Below, in pieces: positions 51,148 to 60,467 of a stretch of DNA of 64,000 nt. This DNA is from DATLED01 sp963750255 (GTDB lineage: Bacteria > Actinomycetota > Acidimicrobiia > Acidimicrobiales > CADCTF01). Both the position numbers and the translations under genes were made by a program. Position 1 is the first letter of the stretch. Every line of letters starts with the position of its first letter. Under the pieces are notes generated by a model, which made no database searches, was not told where the DNA came from, and saw only the letters and a list, made by a program, of their open reading frames with translations. The stretch spans positions 903,587-967,586 of the forward strand of contig CAVVPZ010000006.1 in assembly GCA_963750255.1 (NCBI GenBank), read 5' to 3'.

Positions 51148-53442
51148 TCAGGTGCCTTGGGCGGCGGCGATGGCCCGCCAGACCCGCTCTGCGGTGCACG
51201 GCATGTCGATGTGTTTTACGCCCAAATGGGCCAGCGCGTCGACCACCGCGTTCTGGACCGCCGGAGTCGCTCCGATGGTCCCCGACTCGCCGATGCCCTT
51301 GGCGCCGAGCTCGTTGAGCGGCGTCGGCGTCTCGAGGTGGACGATCTCGAACGTCGGCAGCTCCTGGGTGGAGACGAAGGCATAGTCGGCGAAGTTGGCC
51401 GTCACCGGGTTGCCGTCGTCGTCGTAGCGCATCTCTTCGAGGAGGGCCTGGGCCGCACCCTGGGCCAGACCACCGTGGACCTGCCCTTCGGCGATGAGCG
51501 GGTTGAGGATCCGACCGGCGTCGTCGATGGCGATGAGGCGCTGCAGCGTGACCGTGCCGGTCTCGGTGTCGACCTCGACCACCGCGATGTGCGCTCCGGA
51601 GGGGAAGGTGGCGCCTTGGGAGTTGAACACGTGCTCGACGGACAGCGTGCCGCCGTCGGCCGCTGCGGCCTGGGCCAGTTCTCCCCAGTCCTTGGCCACC
51701 GCCGGAGTTCCGGCGACATGGAAGCGGCCAGCGTCGGCGTCGAGAACGACATCGTCGGGGTTGGCCTCGAGGAGGTCGGCGGCGAGTTGCTTGGCCCGCT
51801 CGACCATCTCCCCTGCCGCCTGGTGCATGGCGACGCCGCCCACCTGGAGAGAGCGTGATCCTCCGGTCATGCCTCCCTGGGGCACGACGTCGGTGTCGCC
51901 GTGGATGACGTCGATCTTGTCCATCGGGATCCCGGTCCGGTCGCTGATCAACATGGCCCACGACGTGACGTGGCCCTGGCCGTGAGGCGAGGTGCCGGTG
52001 CGGGCCAAGACGCTGCCGTCGGGTCGGATCTCGATGGCGCCGTACTCCTGGCTCGGACCGCCTCCGGTGATCTCGACGTAGACGGCGATGCCGATGCCGA
52101 GGGCGAGCGGGTCGCCGGCGTCGCGGCGGCGCTGTTGTTCGGCGCGGAGGTCGTCGTAGCCGGCGGCTTCGATGGCGAGGTCGAGGGCGCCCGAGTAGTT
52201 GCCGCTGTCGTAGGTGGTGCCCATCTTGGTCTTGTAGGGGAAGACGTCGTTGGGGATGAAGTTGCGGCGCCGCACCTCGGCCGGGTCCATGCCGATCTCG
52301 GCGGCGAACATGTCGACGGCCCGTTCGACGGCGGCGGCCGCCTCGGGACGGCCCGCTCCGCGATAGGCAACGGTGGGGGTGGTGTTGGTGACCACCGAGG
52401 AAGATTGAAACTCGGCGTCGGGAATGGCGTAGACGCCGGTCATCATGGTGCGGGTCATGAAGGGCAGGACGGCCCCCATGCGTGGATAGGCGCCGCTGTC
52501 TTGGAGCACGTGCACCCGATAGGCCTTGATGGTGCCGTCGCGATCGCCTCCGATCTCGACGTCCTGCACCTGGCCGCGACCGTGACCGAGGTTGAGCATG
52601 CTCTCGGTCCGGGTCTCGACCCACTTGACCGGCCGACCGATCTTCTTGGCCAGCCACCCCATGAGGAGTTCCTCGGGATAGATGGCGCCCTTGGCCCCGA
52701 ACCCGCCGCCGACATCCGGCGAGATCACGCGGACCTGGTCCTTTTCGAGGCCGTAGATCTTGGCCAGGCTATCGCGCACGCCGTGCGGCCCCTGGGTGCT
52801 GGCCCAGTGGGTGAGACGGCCGTCGACGGTCCACAGGCCCGCCGCGGCGCGCACCTCGAGTGGGCACGGTGCCACTCGCTGGTTGACGATGCGCTGGCGG
52901 ACGACGACCTCGCAGTCGCCGAACTCGGCCGGCTTGCGGCCCGGTATCTCGAAACTCACGTTGGTCTCCGCCGCCGGGTGCACGAGAACGTCGTTCTCGG
53001 CCGCCCGCTCGGGGTCGACCACCACGGGCAGCGGGTCGTAGTCGACGAACACCATTTCGGCCGCGTCGATGCCCTGGGCGCGAGTGTCGCTCACGATCAC
53101 GGCCACCGCCTCGCCGACGAAGCGGACCCGATCGATGGCCAGCCACGGCCGGACCATGGCGGCGTTGAGCATCCCCATGTCGCTCGGGAAGTCGCCGAGG
53201 TCGGCCTTGATGTCGGGACCGGTGAACACGGCCAACACACCGGGGGCGTTGCGGGCATCGGCGACATCGATGCTCAAGATGTTGGCCGAGGCCATCGTGG
53301 ACCGGACGTAGGTCACCGCGGCGGCACCGACGAGCTCCATACGGACGTCGTCCACGTAGACACCACCAGTGGTGAGGAACTTGGGGTCTTCCTTGCGCAT
53401 GACCCGGTTGCCCAGGATGCTCGTGCTCTTGGTGTCGCTCAC
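51148..53442 (-). CDS. Xanthine dehydrogenase/CO dehydrogenase family large subunit (form II-like)
   Basis: A 764-residue molybdopterin-binding subunit. N-terminal domain begins GNRVMRKEDPKFLTTGGVYVDDV; the active-site region has PDVGGGFGAKGAIYPEELL, AYRGAGRPEAAAAVER (the form II CoxL-like AYRGAGR motif rather than the form I AYRCSFR), SPHGQGHVTSWAM, QGGMTGGSRSLQVGG and the Glu in GAKGIGESGTIGATPAV. It therefore probably oxidises an aldehyde or N-heterocycle, not CO. No medium (FAD) or small (2Fe-2S) subunit gene lies beside it. GTG 53440-53442 overlaps the stop of the upstream amidohydrolase (GTGA), which makes an unexpected operon pair. Confidence 0.88.
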   Translation of the reverse strand: MSDTKSTSILGNRVMRKEDPKFLTTGGVYVDDVRMELVGAAAVTYVRSTMASANILSIDVADARNAPGVLAVFTGPDIKADLGDFPSDMGMLNAAMVRPWLAIDRVRFVGEAVAVIVSDTRAQGIDAAEMVFVDYDPLPVVVDPERAAENDVLVHPAAETNVSFEIPGRKPAEFGDCEVVVRQRIVNQRVAPCPLEVRAAAGLWTVDGRLTHWASTQGPHGVRDSLAKIYGLEKDQVRVISPDVGGGFGAKGAIYPEELLMGWLAKKIGRPVKWVETRTESMLNLGHGRGQVQDVEIGGDRDGTIKAYRVHVLQDSGAYPRMGAVLPFMTRTMMTGVYAIPDAEFQSSSVVTNTTPTVAYRGAGRPEAAAAVERAVDMFAAEIGMDPAEVRRRNFIPNDVFPYKTKMGTTYDSGNYSGALDLAIEAAGYDDLRAEQQRRRDAGDPLALGIGIAVYVEITGGGPSQEYGAIEIRPDGSVLARTGTSPHGQGHVTSWAMLISDRTGIPMDKIDVIHGDTDVVPQGGMTGGSRSLQVGGVAMHQAAGEMVERAKQLAADLLEANPDDVVLDADAGRFHVAGTPAVAKDWGELAQAAAADGGTLSVEHVFNSQGATFPSGAHIAVVEVDTETGTVTLQRLIAIDDAGRILNPLIAEGQVHGGLAQGAAQALLEEMRYDDDGNPVTANFADYAFVSTQELPTFEIVHLETPTPLNELGAKGIGESGTIGATPAVQNAVVDALAHLGVKHIDMPCTAERVWRAIAAAQGT

Positions 53443-54920
53443 ACTGTGTCCTGTCGGTAGTGGAGGAGGCGGCCGGCGCCGGCTCCGGTGTGTCGGCCGT
53501 GGTCGACCGTGATGGCGCCATTGACGAGCACCCAGTCGATGCCCTCGGGTTCCTGTTTGGGATCGTCGTAGGTGGCGGTGTCGACGACGGTGTCGGGGTC
53601 GAACACCACGAGGTCTGCGTGTTGGCCTTCGGCGATCCGGCCCCGGTTGGTCAGCCCGAAGCGGTCGCACGAGAGGCTGGTCATCCGCCGGACGGCCTCT
53701 TCGAGCGACAGCACGCCCCGGGTGCGGACGTATTCGCCGAGCACCCTCGGATAGGTGCCGAAGAGGCGGGGGTGGGGCTGGCCCTTGAGGTCGGGGATGC
53801 CGTCGCTGCCCACCATCATCAGCGGGTGGCGGAGGTTGGTCTCGATGTCGGCCTCGTCGATGATGAAGTGGATGCAGAGCGTCCGCTCACCCTTCTCGGC
53901 GGTGAGGATCTTGCGGACGAGGTCGTCGAGCGCGATGCCTTCGGACGTGGCGATGTCGACGAGCATCTTCCCCTCGTACTCGGGGAAGGCCGGGCAACTG
54001 GCCAGCCGGATCACCTCGGCCAGCGAGATGCTGATGCGGTCGAGGTTGAAGTACTCGATCATGCGGCCGCTGCCCGCGGTGTAGGGGTAGACGTCGAGGG
54101 TGACGTCGGCGCCGGCGGCGTTGGACCGGTCGACGAGGGCGAGGCTCTCGGCGACCTTGCCCCAGTTGGGCTGGCCGGCCGCCTTGTGGTGGGAGATGTG
54201 CACCGCGCACCCGCTGCGCCGGCCGACCTCGATGGCCTCCTCGACCGCTTCGAGCAACCGGTCGGCCTCGTTGCGCATATGGGTGGCGTACAGCCCTCCG
54301 GCGGCGCCGGCCGGCTCGGCCAGGGTGGCCACCTCGTCGGTGTCGCTGAACCGGCCGGGTACGTAGATCAGTCCGGTCGAGAACCCGCACGCTCCCTCGG
54401 CCATGGCCGCTTCGACGAAGCCGCGCATCTCGGCCAGTTCGCCGTCGGTCGGCGCCCGCTTCTCGGTGCCCATCACCAACTGACGCATGGTGTTGTGCCC
54501 GATGAGGGCGATCGAGTTGGCCGCCGGACGCTTGGCGTTGACCGCCTCCCGGAACCCGTCGAGCCCGGTCCACTCCCCACCCATCCGTCCGAGGAGGCCG
54601 CCGGGGGAAGCCTGGCCGGGCCGGTTGGGGATGGCGCTCGACCCGCAGTTGCCCACCACCAGGCTGGTCACACCCTGGGCCACCTTGAACTCGAGGCCGG
54701 GGTGGGCCAGCAAGGCGCCGTCGTCGTGGGTGTGGGTGTCGACGAAACCGGGGCTCACGACGTGGCCCGCGGCATCGATGGTGACCGTGTTCGCACCGGC
54801 GGCGCCGACGTCGCCGACGGCGGTGATACGCCCGTCGGTCACCTCGACGTCACCATCGAAACCGGGAGCTCCGGTGCCGTCGAGGATACGGGCATTTCTG
54901 ATCACGAGGTCGGCCGGCAC
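53439..54920 (-). CDS. N-acyl-D-amino-acid deacylase-like amidohydrolase
   Basis: A 493-residue amidohydrolase of the D-aminoacylase group. Strand motifs ADLVIRNARILDGTG, HVVSPGFVDTHTHDDGALLAHPGLEF (HxH metal site), GVTSLVVGNCGSSAIPN, FSTGLIYVPGRFSDTDEVATLA, ATHMRNEADRLLEAVEEAI and HISHHKAAGQPNWGK are all family blocks; the C-terminus has VRRMTSLSCDRFGLTNRGRIAEGQHADLVVFD. The usual substrates are N-acyl-D-amino acids or N-carbamoyl compounds. The start GTG 54918-54920 is preferred because the next gene's divergent ATG lies at 54945; ATG 54950 would overlap it. It is coupled to the CoxL-like gene. Confidence 0.88.
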   Translation of the reverse strand: MPADLVIRNARILDGTGAPGFDGDVEVTDGRITAVGDVGAAGANTVTIDAAGHVVSPGFVDTHTHDDGALLAHPGLEFKVAQGVTSLVVGNCGSSAIPNRPGQASPGGLLGRMGGEWTGLDGFREAVNAKRPAANSIALIGHNTMRQLVMGTEKRAPTDGELAEMRGFVEAAMAEGACGFSTGLIYVPGRFSDTDEVATLAEPAGAAGGLYATHMRNEADRLLEAVEEAIEVGRRSGCAVHISHHKAAGQPNWGKVAESLALVDRSNAAGADVTLDVYPYTAGSGRMIEYFNLDRISISLAEVIRLASCPAFPEYEGKMLVDIATSEGIALDDLVRKILTAEKGERTLCIHFIIDEADIETNLRHPLMMVGSDGIPDLKGQPHPRLFGTYPRVLGEYVRTRGVLSLEEAVRRMTSLSCDRFGLTNRGRIAEGQHADLVVFDPDTVVDTATYDDPKQEPEGIDWVLVNGAITVDHGRHTGAGAGRLLHYRQDTV

Positions 54921-54944
54921 TCGTCGGACAATAACGTTCGCACC

Positions 54945-56415
54945 ATGCATGACGTCGTCGTGATCGGTGCGGGTTCGGCTGGAGCGGTGATCGCGGCGAG
55001 GGCCAGCGAGCACCCCGACCTCGACGTGGTGTTGCTGGAGGCGGGTCCGGACTATGCCTCCACGGCCGACACCCCGTTCGATCTGGTCAACTCCAATGAC
55101 AACTCCTATGTCGATCACGACTGGGGGTACCGCTACACACCGACGGCCGGCGGGCGGGCCACCGCCTTTCCCAGGGGGCGGGTGACTGGCGGCTCGTCGG
55201 CGGTCAACACGGCCATCGCCCTGCGGGGAGTCCCCGAAGATTACGACCACTGGGCCGCGCTCGGCAACGACGAGTGGGCGTTCGACAAGGTGTTGCCCGC
55301 GTTCAATCGACTCGAGCGCGACCTCGATTTCGGCCACGAGCCCTGGCACGGCGACGCCGGCCCCATCACGATCCGGCGGTATCGCGACGACGAGATGACG
55401 CTGCCCCAGGCCGCCTTCCTGGCCGCAGCCGAATCGCTCGGCTATCCGTCGTGCCCCGATGCCAACGCGCCGACCTCGACGGGCGCCGGACCGCACCCGA
55501 TGAACAAGGCGGGCCGGGTGCGGGTCTCGACGGCCATCGGCTATCTCGCCGCGGCGCGGGTCCGGCCGAACCTCACCATCAGGGCCAATGCTCCCGTGGC
55601 GCGCTTGGTGGTGGAGAACGGTCGGGTCGTGGCCGCCGAACTCGACGACGGCACACGGGTGGAGGGCAAGGTCTTCGTGCTCTCGGCCGGGGCCATCGCG
55701 TCGCCGTGGCTGTTGTTGCGTTCGGGTCTCGACGTGCCGGGAGTGGGCGAGAACCTGGCCGACCACCCGGCGTCGATGGTGGTCTGCGAGGTGCGTGATG
55801 GCGTCGAGATCGACACCGACGGCCCGTTGATGCAGACGATCCTCCGCTACACGTCTTCGATCGACGGCGGGTCGATGCGCAACGACCTCCAGATCGAGCA
55901 GATGTCGTTCCTCGGGCGCCGGGGCGCTCCGGCCGGTTTCGGTCTGGCGGCGGTCGTCGAGGCGACGTACGCGGCGGGGTTCGGTCCGGTTGGCCAAGGA
56001 CGGTGTCGGCGTCGAGATCGACGCCAACCTGGCCGGCGACGATCGCGACCTCGACCGATTGGCCGAGGCGATGATGGACACGATCCGCTTCGTCGAGACC
56101 GGGCCGCTGGCCGACCTCATCTCGGCCGTCACCTTCCCCCGGTTGCCCATCGACCGCGACACGGTGCGGGAGTTGGTCCGCACCCGCTGCGGGTCGGGCT
56201 ACCACCCGTGCGGAACGGTGCGCATGGGGCCGGCCGACGACCCGTCGGCCGTGGTCGATCAATACGGGCGCTCACGCTCGATCGACGGACTGGTCGTGGC
56301 CGACGCGTCGATCCTGCCGTCCGTTCCCCGGGCCAATACCAACCTGACCTGCATCATGGTCGGCGAGATGGTGGGGGAGTGGCTGCGGACGTCGCCCTCC
56401 CGCTACGGCCTCTGA
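54945..56415 (+). CDS. GMC-family flavin oxidoreductase (frameshifted)
   Basis: A ~490-residue glucose-methanol-choline oxidoreductase. The FAD motif is VVVIGAGSAGAVIAARASE, followed by GGSSAVNTAIALRGVPEDYDHW, VRVSTAIGYLAAARVRPNLTI and SAGAIASPWLLLRSG; the C-terminus has YHPCGTVRMGPADDP and VADASILPSVPRANTNLTC (Asn side of the active-site pair). An extra T near 55980 shifts the frame between two long clean halves. Likely substrates are primary alcohols or choline-like compounds. ATG 54945 is only ~24 bp from the divergent amidohydrolase start, so they share a control region. Confidence 0.9.
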
Positions 56416-56484
56416 AAAAGGGATGCGGCTGCGACCGCGAGCGGGCAGACTGCGGCTTCCGACGACGTGAAGGAGGAGTGTCCG

Positions 56485-56535
56485 ATGACCACAGACCGAC
56501 GCTTTACCTCCCGCCCGTCGCCCGCCGCCGCCTGA
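56485..56535 (+). CDS. Tiny ORF with strong ribosome-binding site
   Basis: ATG 56485 begins a 16-codon ORF (MTTDRRFTSRPSPAAA) preceded by a near-perfect AAGGAGGAG (56470-56478) with a 6-bp spacing. It lies 57 bp before the RIO kinase gene, which has its own AAGGAGG. It may be an upstream regulatory ORF or a fortuitous sequence. Confidence 0.35.
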   Translation: MTTDRRFTSRPSPAAA

Positions 56536-56592
56536 ACCTGCGACTGCGCTTCGCCCGGGAGATCTCGCCCACTCCCGAACGAAGGAGGCGCG

Positions 56593-57351
56593 ATGCCTGC
56601 GCCGCAACACCTGATCCTCGATCCCGAGGACTACGTCGACCACGACCTCGGTCCGCTCAAGACCGGCAAAGAGGCGGAGGTCTTCGTCGTCGAACGAATC
56701 GCCGACGACGGCCGAAGTTGCCTGCTCGCCCACAAGCGCTATCGACCGCGGCGGGTCTCAGCGAAGGGAGAGCTCGAGGCCCTCGGCTTCCAGCGCTCGT
56801 CCACGTTCGTGAACGACGCCGCGTACCGGGAGGGCCGGACCGTCGGCAATACCCGTGACCGTCGGGCCATCGCCCGCCGGTCCCGGCATGGTCGCGAAGT
56901 GCTCGGCCGAGGCTGGGTGGAGCGGGAGTTCGACGTCCTGGAGCGCCTCGCCGACGCCGGCGTGCGCGTGCCGTTCCCAGTCGAGCGGACGGCCGACGGC
57001 ATCCTCATGGAGTACCTCGGGGATCTCGACTCGGCCGCGCCCCGGCTCGTGTCGGCCGGCCTCGACCGAACCCAAGCGGCTGCGGCGGCGTCGATGCTCG
57101 TGGAAGACCTCGGCCGGATGTTGAACGTCGGCATCGTCCACGCCGACCTGTCCGTCTACAACCTGTTGTGGTGGCGTGATCGAGTGTGGGTGATCGATCT
57201 CCCCCAGGCCGTCGACCTTTCCTCCAACACGGGCGCCCTCGATCTGTTGCAGCGGGACTTGGACAACGTCGCCCCCTGGTTCGTCCGCCGAGGCGTCGAC
57301 TTCGATGCGAACGCCATCTTCGTCGACCTCTTGCCGTTCGCCCTAGGATGA
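56593..57351 (+). CDS. RIO-type protein kinase
   Basis: A 252-residue RIO-family Ser/Thr kinase-fold protein. The nucleotide loop is GPLKTGKEAEVFVVERI, hinge MEYLGDLDSAAPRL, catalytic loop NVGIVHADLSVYNLLWW with Asp and Asn, and the metal Asp in VWVIDLPQAVDLSS (DLPQ type of RIO1/RIO3). The C-terminal part ends FVDLLPFALG. Bacterial RIO proteins are uncommon; their targets are unknown. ATG 56593 has an AAGGAGG site at optimal spacing. Confidence 0.9.
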   Translation: MPAPQHLILDPEDYVDHDLGPLKTGKEAEVFVVERIADDGRSCLLAHKRYRPRRVSAKGELEALGFQRSSTFVNDAAYREGRTVGNTRDRRAIARRSRHGREVLGRGWVEREFDVLERLADAGVRVPFPVERTADGILMEYLGDLDSAAPRLVSAGLDRTQAAAAASMLVEDLGRMLNVGIVHADLSVYNLLWWRDRVWVIDLPQAVDLSSNTGALDLLQRDLDNVAPWFVRRGVDFDANAIFVDLLPFALG

Positions 57352-57394
57352 CCTGGGCCGCCATCGGCTCTGGTAGCTTGACGACCCGCAGCAC

Positions 57395-57467
57395 GGCCCC
57401 ATCGTCTAGTGGCCTAGGACACCACCCTCTCAAGGTGGCGGCACGGGTTCGAATCCCGTTGGGGCTG
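57395..57467 (+). tRNA. tRNA-Glu (CTC)
   Basis: A 73-nt cloverleaf: acceptor GGCCCCA / TGGGGCT (one G-T pair), discriminator G, anticodon arm CCACC-CTCTCAA-GGTGG with anticodon CTC, and T-arm ACGGGTTCGAATCCCGT. CCA is not encoded. Its 3' half faces the integrase gene and is a likely attachment site. Confidence 0.94.
57440..57467 (+). other. Predicted attachment site (attL core) in tRNA-Glu
   Basis: The 3' half of tRNA-Glu, followed 160 bp later by a tyrosine integrase on the same strand, is the usual left junction of a tRNA-integrated element. No second copy was found inside the window, so the right junction lies beyond 64 kb or has been lost. Confidence 0.4.
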
Positions 57468-57526
57468 CGAACAAAACCGCAGGTCGCACGGGGTGCGGCT
57501 CTCGGCGGTTGCCTCAAATCCCCCTC

Positions 57527-57550
57527 TTGGGGAACAATTTGGGGAACAAA
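57527..57550 (+). repeat. Tandem 12-bp repeat upstream of integrase
   Basis: TTGGGGAACAAT and TTGGGGAACAAA follow each other directly (57527-57538 and 57539-57550) in the gap between tRNA-Glu and the integrase. They may be integrase arm-binding sites. Confidence 0.6.
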
Positions 57551-57626
57551 TTCGTCGAGCCCGCGAATTCGTCTTTCTGGTGTGTTCGGGCTTCCTCTGA
57601 TGTCTTCTCGTCAGGAGGAAGCCTCC

Positions 57627-58820
57627 GTGGCTCAACAACCCCGCCGATACCGCCGCAAGCCGTTCGCCGCGTTTGAGAACGGCACCCGCATTTACGCTCC
57701 GAGCCCGTCAGAAGACTGCTACCGAGTCTCCGCGACGGATGCGACAGGGAAACGGTTCTCCTACAAGTTCGCCACCGAAGATGACGCACGGGCGAAAGCC
57801 CGTGAGCTGGAGGCGTTTCTCGCCAGCCGCACCCCGATCTACGGCGGACGGGCGGGCGACCGAACCGTAGGCGTCCTCGCCAGCTTGTACGTCGAGCACT
57901 TGGAGGGACGCTCGATCCGATACCGCGAGCGTCAGGACGGGCTACTCCGCTGCTGGATCCTCCCAACGCTCGCAGACGTGAGCATCAGTGAGTGGACGCC
58001 AGCCATGTCGGAGGAGGTGCTCGCCAAGGCGAGACAGAGGCTCGCTCCGCAAACGGTCCAAGGACTCGGTTCGTGTATGCGTTCCTTGGTGACGTTCGCC
58101 CACAAGAGCCGCTGGCTGCCTCGCCAAGTCGATCCGATGTGGTCGGTCTCGTATTCCGCCAGGGCGGAGTACCAGGGGCAGGCGCCCCTGTTCGTCCCTC
58201 GCGAGTTGCTACCGAACGACCAACAGTGCGCCGCCCTCTTTGACGCGATGGCCGAACTCGGTGAACCGACTTGGGCCCTTGCCATGCGGCTAAAGCACCG
58301 ATCGGGACTGCGGTGGGGTGAGCTGATCGCCCTCCGGCCGCGCGACGTCGAGTTCGCCCCGGGGCGTGTCCTCCGCGTAACGAGAGCGGTGGAACAGTCC
58401 CGACGAGGCAGAACCATCAAGACAACGAAGAACACACAGAAGCGCTCATCGATCTTCCCTGCGAGCCTCACCAGCGAGTTGGGCCAGCACGTCGCGAGGA
58501 CGCGCGACCGCGACGGTGACGAAGCCCTGTTGTTCACGCGCCGGGACGGCGAACTCGCGGAGCGCTCGGAGTTTCTTCGATTGTGGACCCGTGCCGCGAA
58601 AGCTGCCGGATGGGCGGTCCAATCAGGAAAGAAGGCTGAGTGGCACCCGCATGACCTCAGACACGTGGCTGCTTGCTGGATGTTGTTCGATGTGAGGCTG
58701 GACCCCGCCGTCGTGAGCCGGATGCTTGGGCACGCGAACCCAGCTTTCACTCTGTCGCGCTACGTCGGCGTGCGCTCCGGTGCCGACGCCGCAACCAACG
58801 ACCTCACCGAGGCGTGGTGA
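57627..58820 (+). CDS. Tyrosine site-specific integrase
   Basis: A 397-residue phage-type integrase. An N-terminal arm-binding segment (YRRKPFAAFENGTRIYAPSPSEDCY, KFATEDDARAKARELEAFLA) precedes a SAM-like core-binding domain and the catalytic domain with Arg in SGLRWGELIALRPRD, His-x-x-Arg in HDLRHVAACWM, His in LGHANPAFTLSRY and the nucleophile Tyr. GTG 57627 follows AGGAGG by 8 bp, which decides the start; an ATG 27 bp upstream is weaker. It reads away from tRNA-Glu and should integrate the element to its right. Confidence 0.92.
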   Translation: MAQQPRRYRRKPFAAFENGTRIYAPSPSEDCYRVSATDATGKRFSYKFATEDDARAKARELEAFLASRTPIYGGRAGDRTVGVLASLYVEHLEGRSIRYRERQDGLLRCWILPTLADVSISEWTPAMSEEVLAKARQRLAPQTVQGLGSCMRSLVTFAHKSRWLPRQVDPMWSVSYSARAEYQGQAPLFVPRELLPNDQQCAALFDAMAELGEPTWALAMRLKHRSGLRWGELIALRPRDVEFAPGRVLRVTRAVEQSRRGRTIKTTKNTQKRSSIFPASLTSELGQHVARTRDRDGDEALLFTRRDGELAERSEFLRLWTRAAKAAGWAVQSGKKAEWHPHDLRHVAACWMLFDVRLDPAVVSRMLGHANPAFTLSRYVGVRSGADAATNDLTEAW

Positions 58821-59095
58821 ATCGGATGCCCAGTCATGGACGATCGGCGACGATCACGGATTCAATCCATCCTTGGATCGTCGGTCGGCGGGTAAGGCGA
58901 CGAACGCGAAACCGTCCGAAGGTTCCCCGGGAAGAGGCTGCAGCGGAAAGTTCATTCCGATGATCGCTCGGGATATTGAGGCGGTCGTGGTGACACGGAC
59001 TGAGCGTCTCGCATCGGCCCTCCGGGGCGATGCCCCATAACGTCAACGAACGTCGATAGCTCGCCTCGACCACGGCGAAGAACGGCACTTCGGCG

Positions 59096-59461
59096 CTACG
59101 GCCGTCGCCGGAAGGATTCGCACTCAGTGAGGAGCGCGCCCGTAACAGCAGCCCGTTCGTCATCGCTCATATCTTCGCCGTCGACCACGATCCGGAACCT
59201 GCCCTTCTGAGCATCAGCCAACCGACGCCATCTCGGGTCAAGGTCAGCCGCCCGGGTTGCATCTGCGGTCTCCCGCCGCTGTCGAGCGTGATCTTGAGCC
59301 ATTGTTTCTCGCTCCGGAATGTCAGCAAGGCCAACCACCGCCGCACATGACCGACGTGCATAGTCGACTGCGGTCAGTGCATGCTCGTCACCCCCACACG
59401 CGCCGATCACTCCGACGAACACTGCGGCCACGAACCAACCGGCGACGGCGCCTCGGGCCAT
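59096..59461 (-). CDS. Predicted lipoprotein
   Basis: A 121-residue protein: MARGAVAGWFVAAVFVGVIGAC gives a signal peptide with lipobox VIGAC, then CGGDEHALTAVDYARRSCAAVVGLADI with one more Cys, and a helical C-terminus to ECESFRRRP. No family is recognised. ATG 59459-59461 is chosen for the signal peptide. It lies inside the putative element on the minus strand. Confidence 0.6.
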   Translation of the reverse strand: MARGAVAGWFVAAVFVGVIGACGGDEHALTAVDYARRSCAAVVGLADIPERETMAQDHARQRRETADATRAADLDPRWRRLADAQKGRFRIVVDGEDMSDDERAAVTGALLTECESFRRRP

Positions 59462-59808
59462 TCGCACCGTCCGTCCATCGTCACTTTGGCTCACCGGACC
59501 ATTGTCGTCTCCCCCCAGCGACGAATGCCGGATCGGAACGCACTCTGCACGCCGCATATCGCGCCGGCCGGCGACGGCGTTCCGGATCTCCTCCCAACCC
59601 CTCGGGCGAGGGCGAGTCGCCGCGGATAGGAGGCACTCCTCGTCGACAACTCGAAGTGTGTGGCTCGACCGGCCCTTCGGAGGCAGGGGCGGCGGTGGCC
59701 GGCGAGCCGCTGTAACGGGGCGACTCGTCTGGGGAATCCCATCCTGAGCCACCACTGGGGTCCGAAGGCATCCCTCGACTCGCTGGTGTGGTGCCTGGCG
59801 CCCACGCG
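59462..59808. other. Gap without recognised gene
   Basis: 347 bp between the divergent lipoprotein and rhomboid genes. Open frames here are short, Arg/Pro/Ser-rich shadows. I see no RNA gene, repeat or convincing promoter. Confidence 0.4.
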
Positions 59809-60467
59809 ATGCTGGATTTGTGGATTGGGGACACGACCACGACGCGGCCCCGGCCCGTCACTTGTGTAGTGCCGCTGCTCCAGCCGGCTTCGCTCGCCTT
59901 CGTCGGTCTCACGGTCCTCGGGGTCGCTTGCCAGTCGCTTGGTGGGTCGGTTGTCACGCCGCCCTTAGATGTGGTCGATCGCTTCGGCGCCAGGCTCGTC
60001 GACATCGCAGCAGGCGAAGCCTGGCGGCTGTTGACGGCGCCGTTCGTTTCCACGCGGGCGGGCCTCACGCGCTGACTTAAACGTTGCTGGCGCCCTCTTG
60101 GTCGTGTGGCCGCTCGAACGCCGATCCGGCACCAGAACCGCCATGGTTGTGCTCGTCACATCCGCCGCAGGCGCGTTCGCTGCCGGCGTGTGGGGACACG
60201 GACCTCATTGGCTGGCGGCCGGGGGATCGGGTCTCGTCCTCGGGTGTGCAGGGTTCTTGACTGCATGCTGGTCGACGACAGATCGACACGGCCGCGTGGG
60301 TGTGTGTCTCGTCCTCGGGTCGACCTTCGTTCTGCCGGGAGTCGCCGGAGCTCTCGGATACACCCCCAGCGGAAGCCTGCCGGCGCATGCTGGCGGCCTC
60401 GCTGGCCGGCCTGGTCGTCGGCTTTGCTTCCGCCACAGACTTGCGCTCGCCGCCGGTCTTGCGGTGA
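59809..60467 (+). CDS. Rhomboid-type intramembrane serine protease (frameshifted)
   Basis: Two or more frame corrections recover a rhomboid: after a cytosolic start (ATG 59809) come helices PLLQPASLAFVGLTVLGVA and then WRLLTAPFVSTRAGLTH, ADLNVAGALLVVWPLERRSGTRTAM (HxxxN), AVAFAAGVWGHGPHWLAAGGSGLVLGCAGFL with the catalytic Ser in GGSG, and SLPAHAGGLAG with the catalytic His. Near 60075 about two bases seem missing and near 60405 a further indel occurs; the corrected product ends RSPPVLR at TGA 60465-60467. It would cleave membrane proteins within the lipid bilayer. Confidence is limited by the broken frame. Confidence 0.62.

Noticed and set aside
53460..56858. Very long plus-strand open frame (over 1,100 codons) opposite the amidohydrolase and through the GMC region
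   Set aside because: It is opposite a gene with full family motifs and is low-complexity His/Gly/Asp/Val-rich sequence typical of the antisense of high-GC genes; only its middle overlaps the true GMC frame.
59462..59755. Long N-terminal extension of the lipoprotein frame at 59.1-59.75 kb
   Set aside because: The extension is Pro/Arg-rich with no domain; the signal peptide beginning at 59461 gives a better start.
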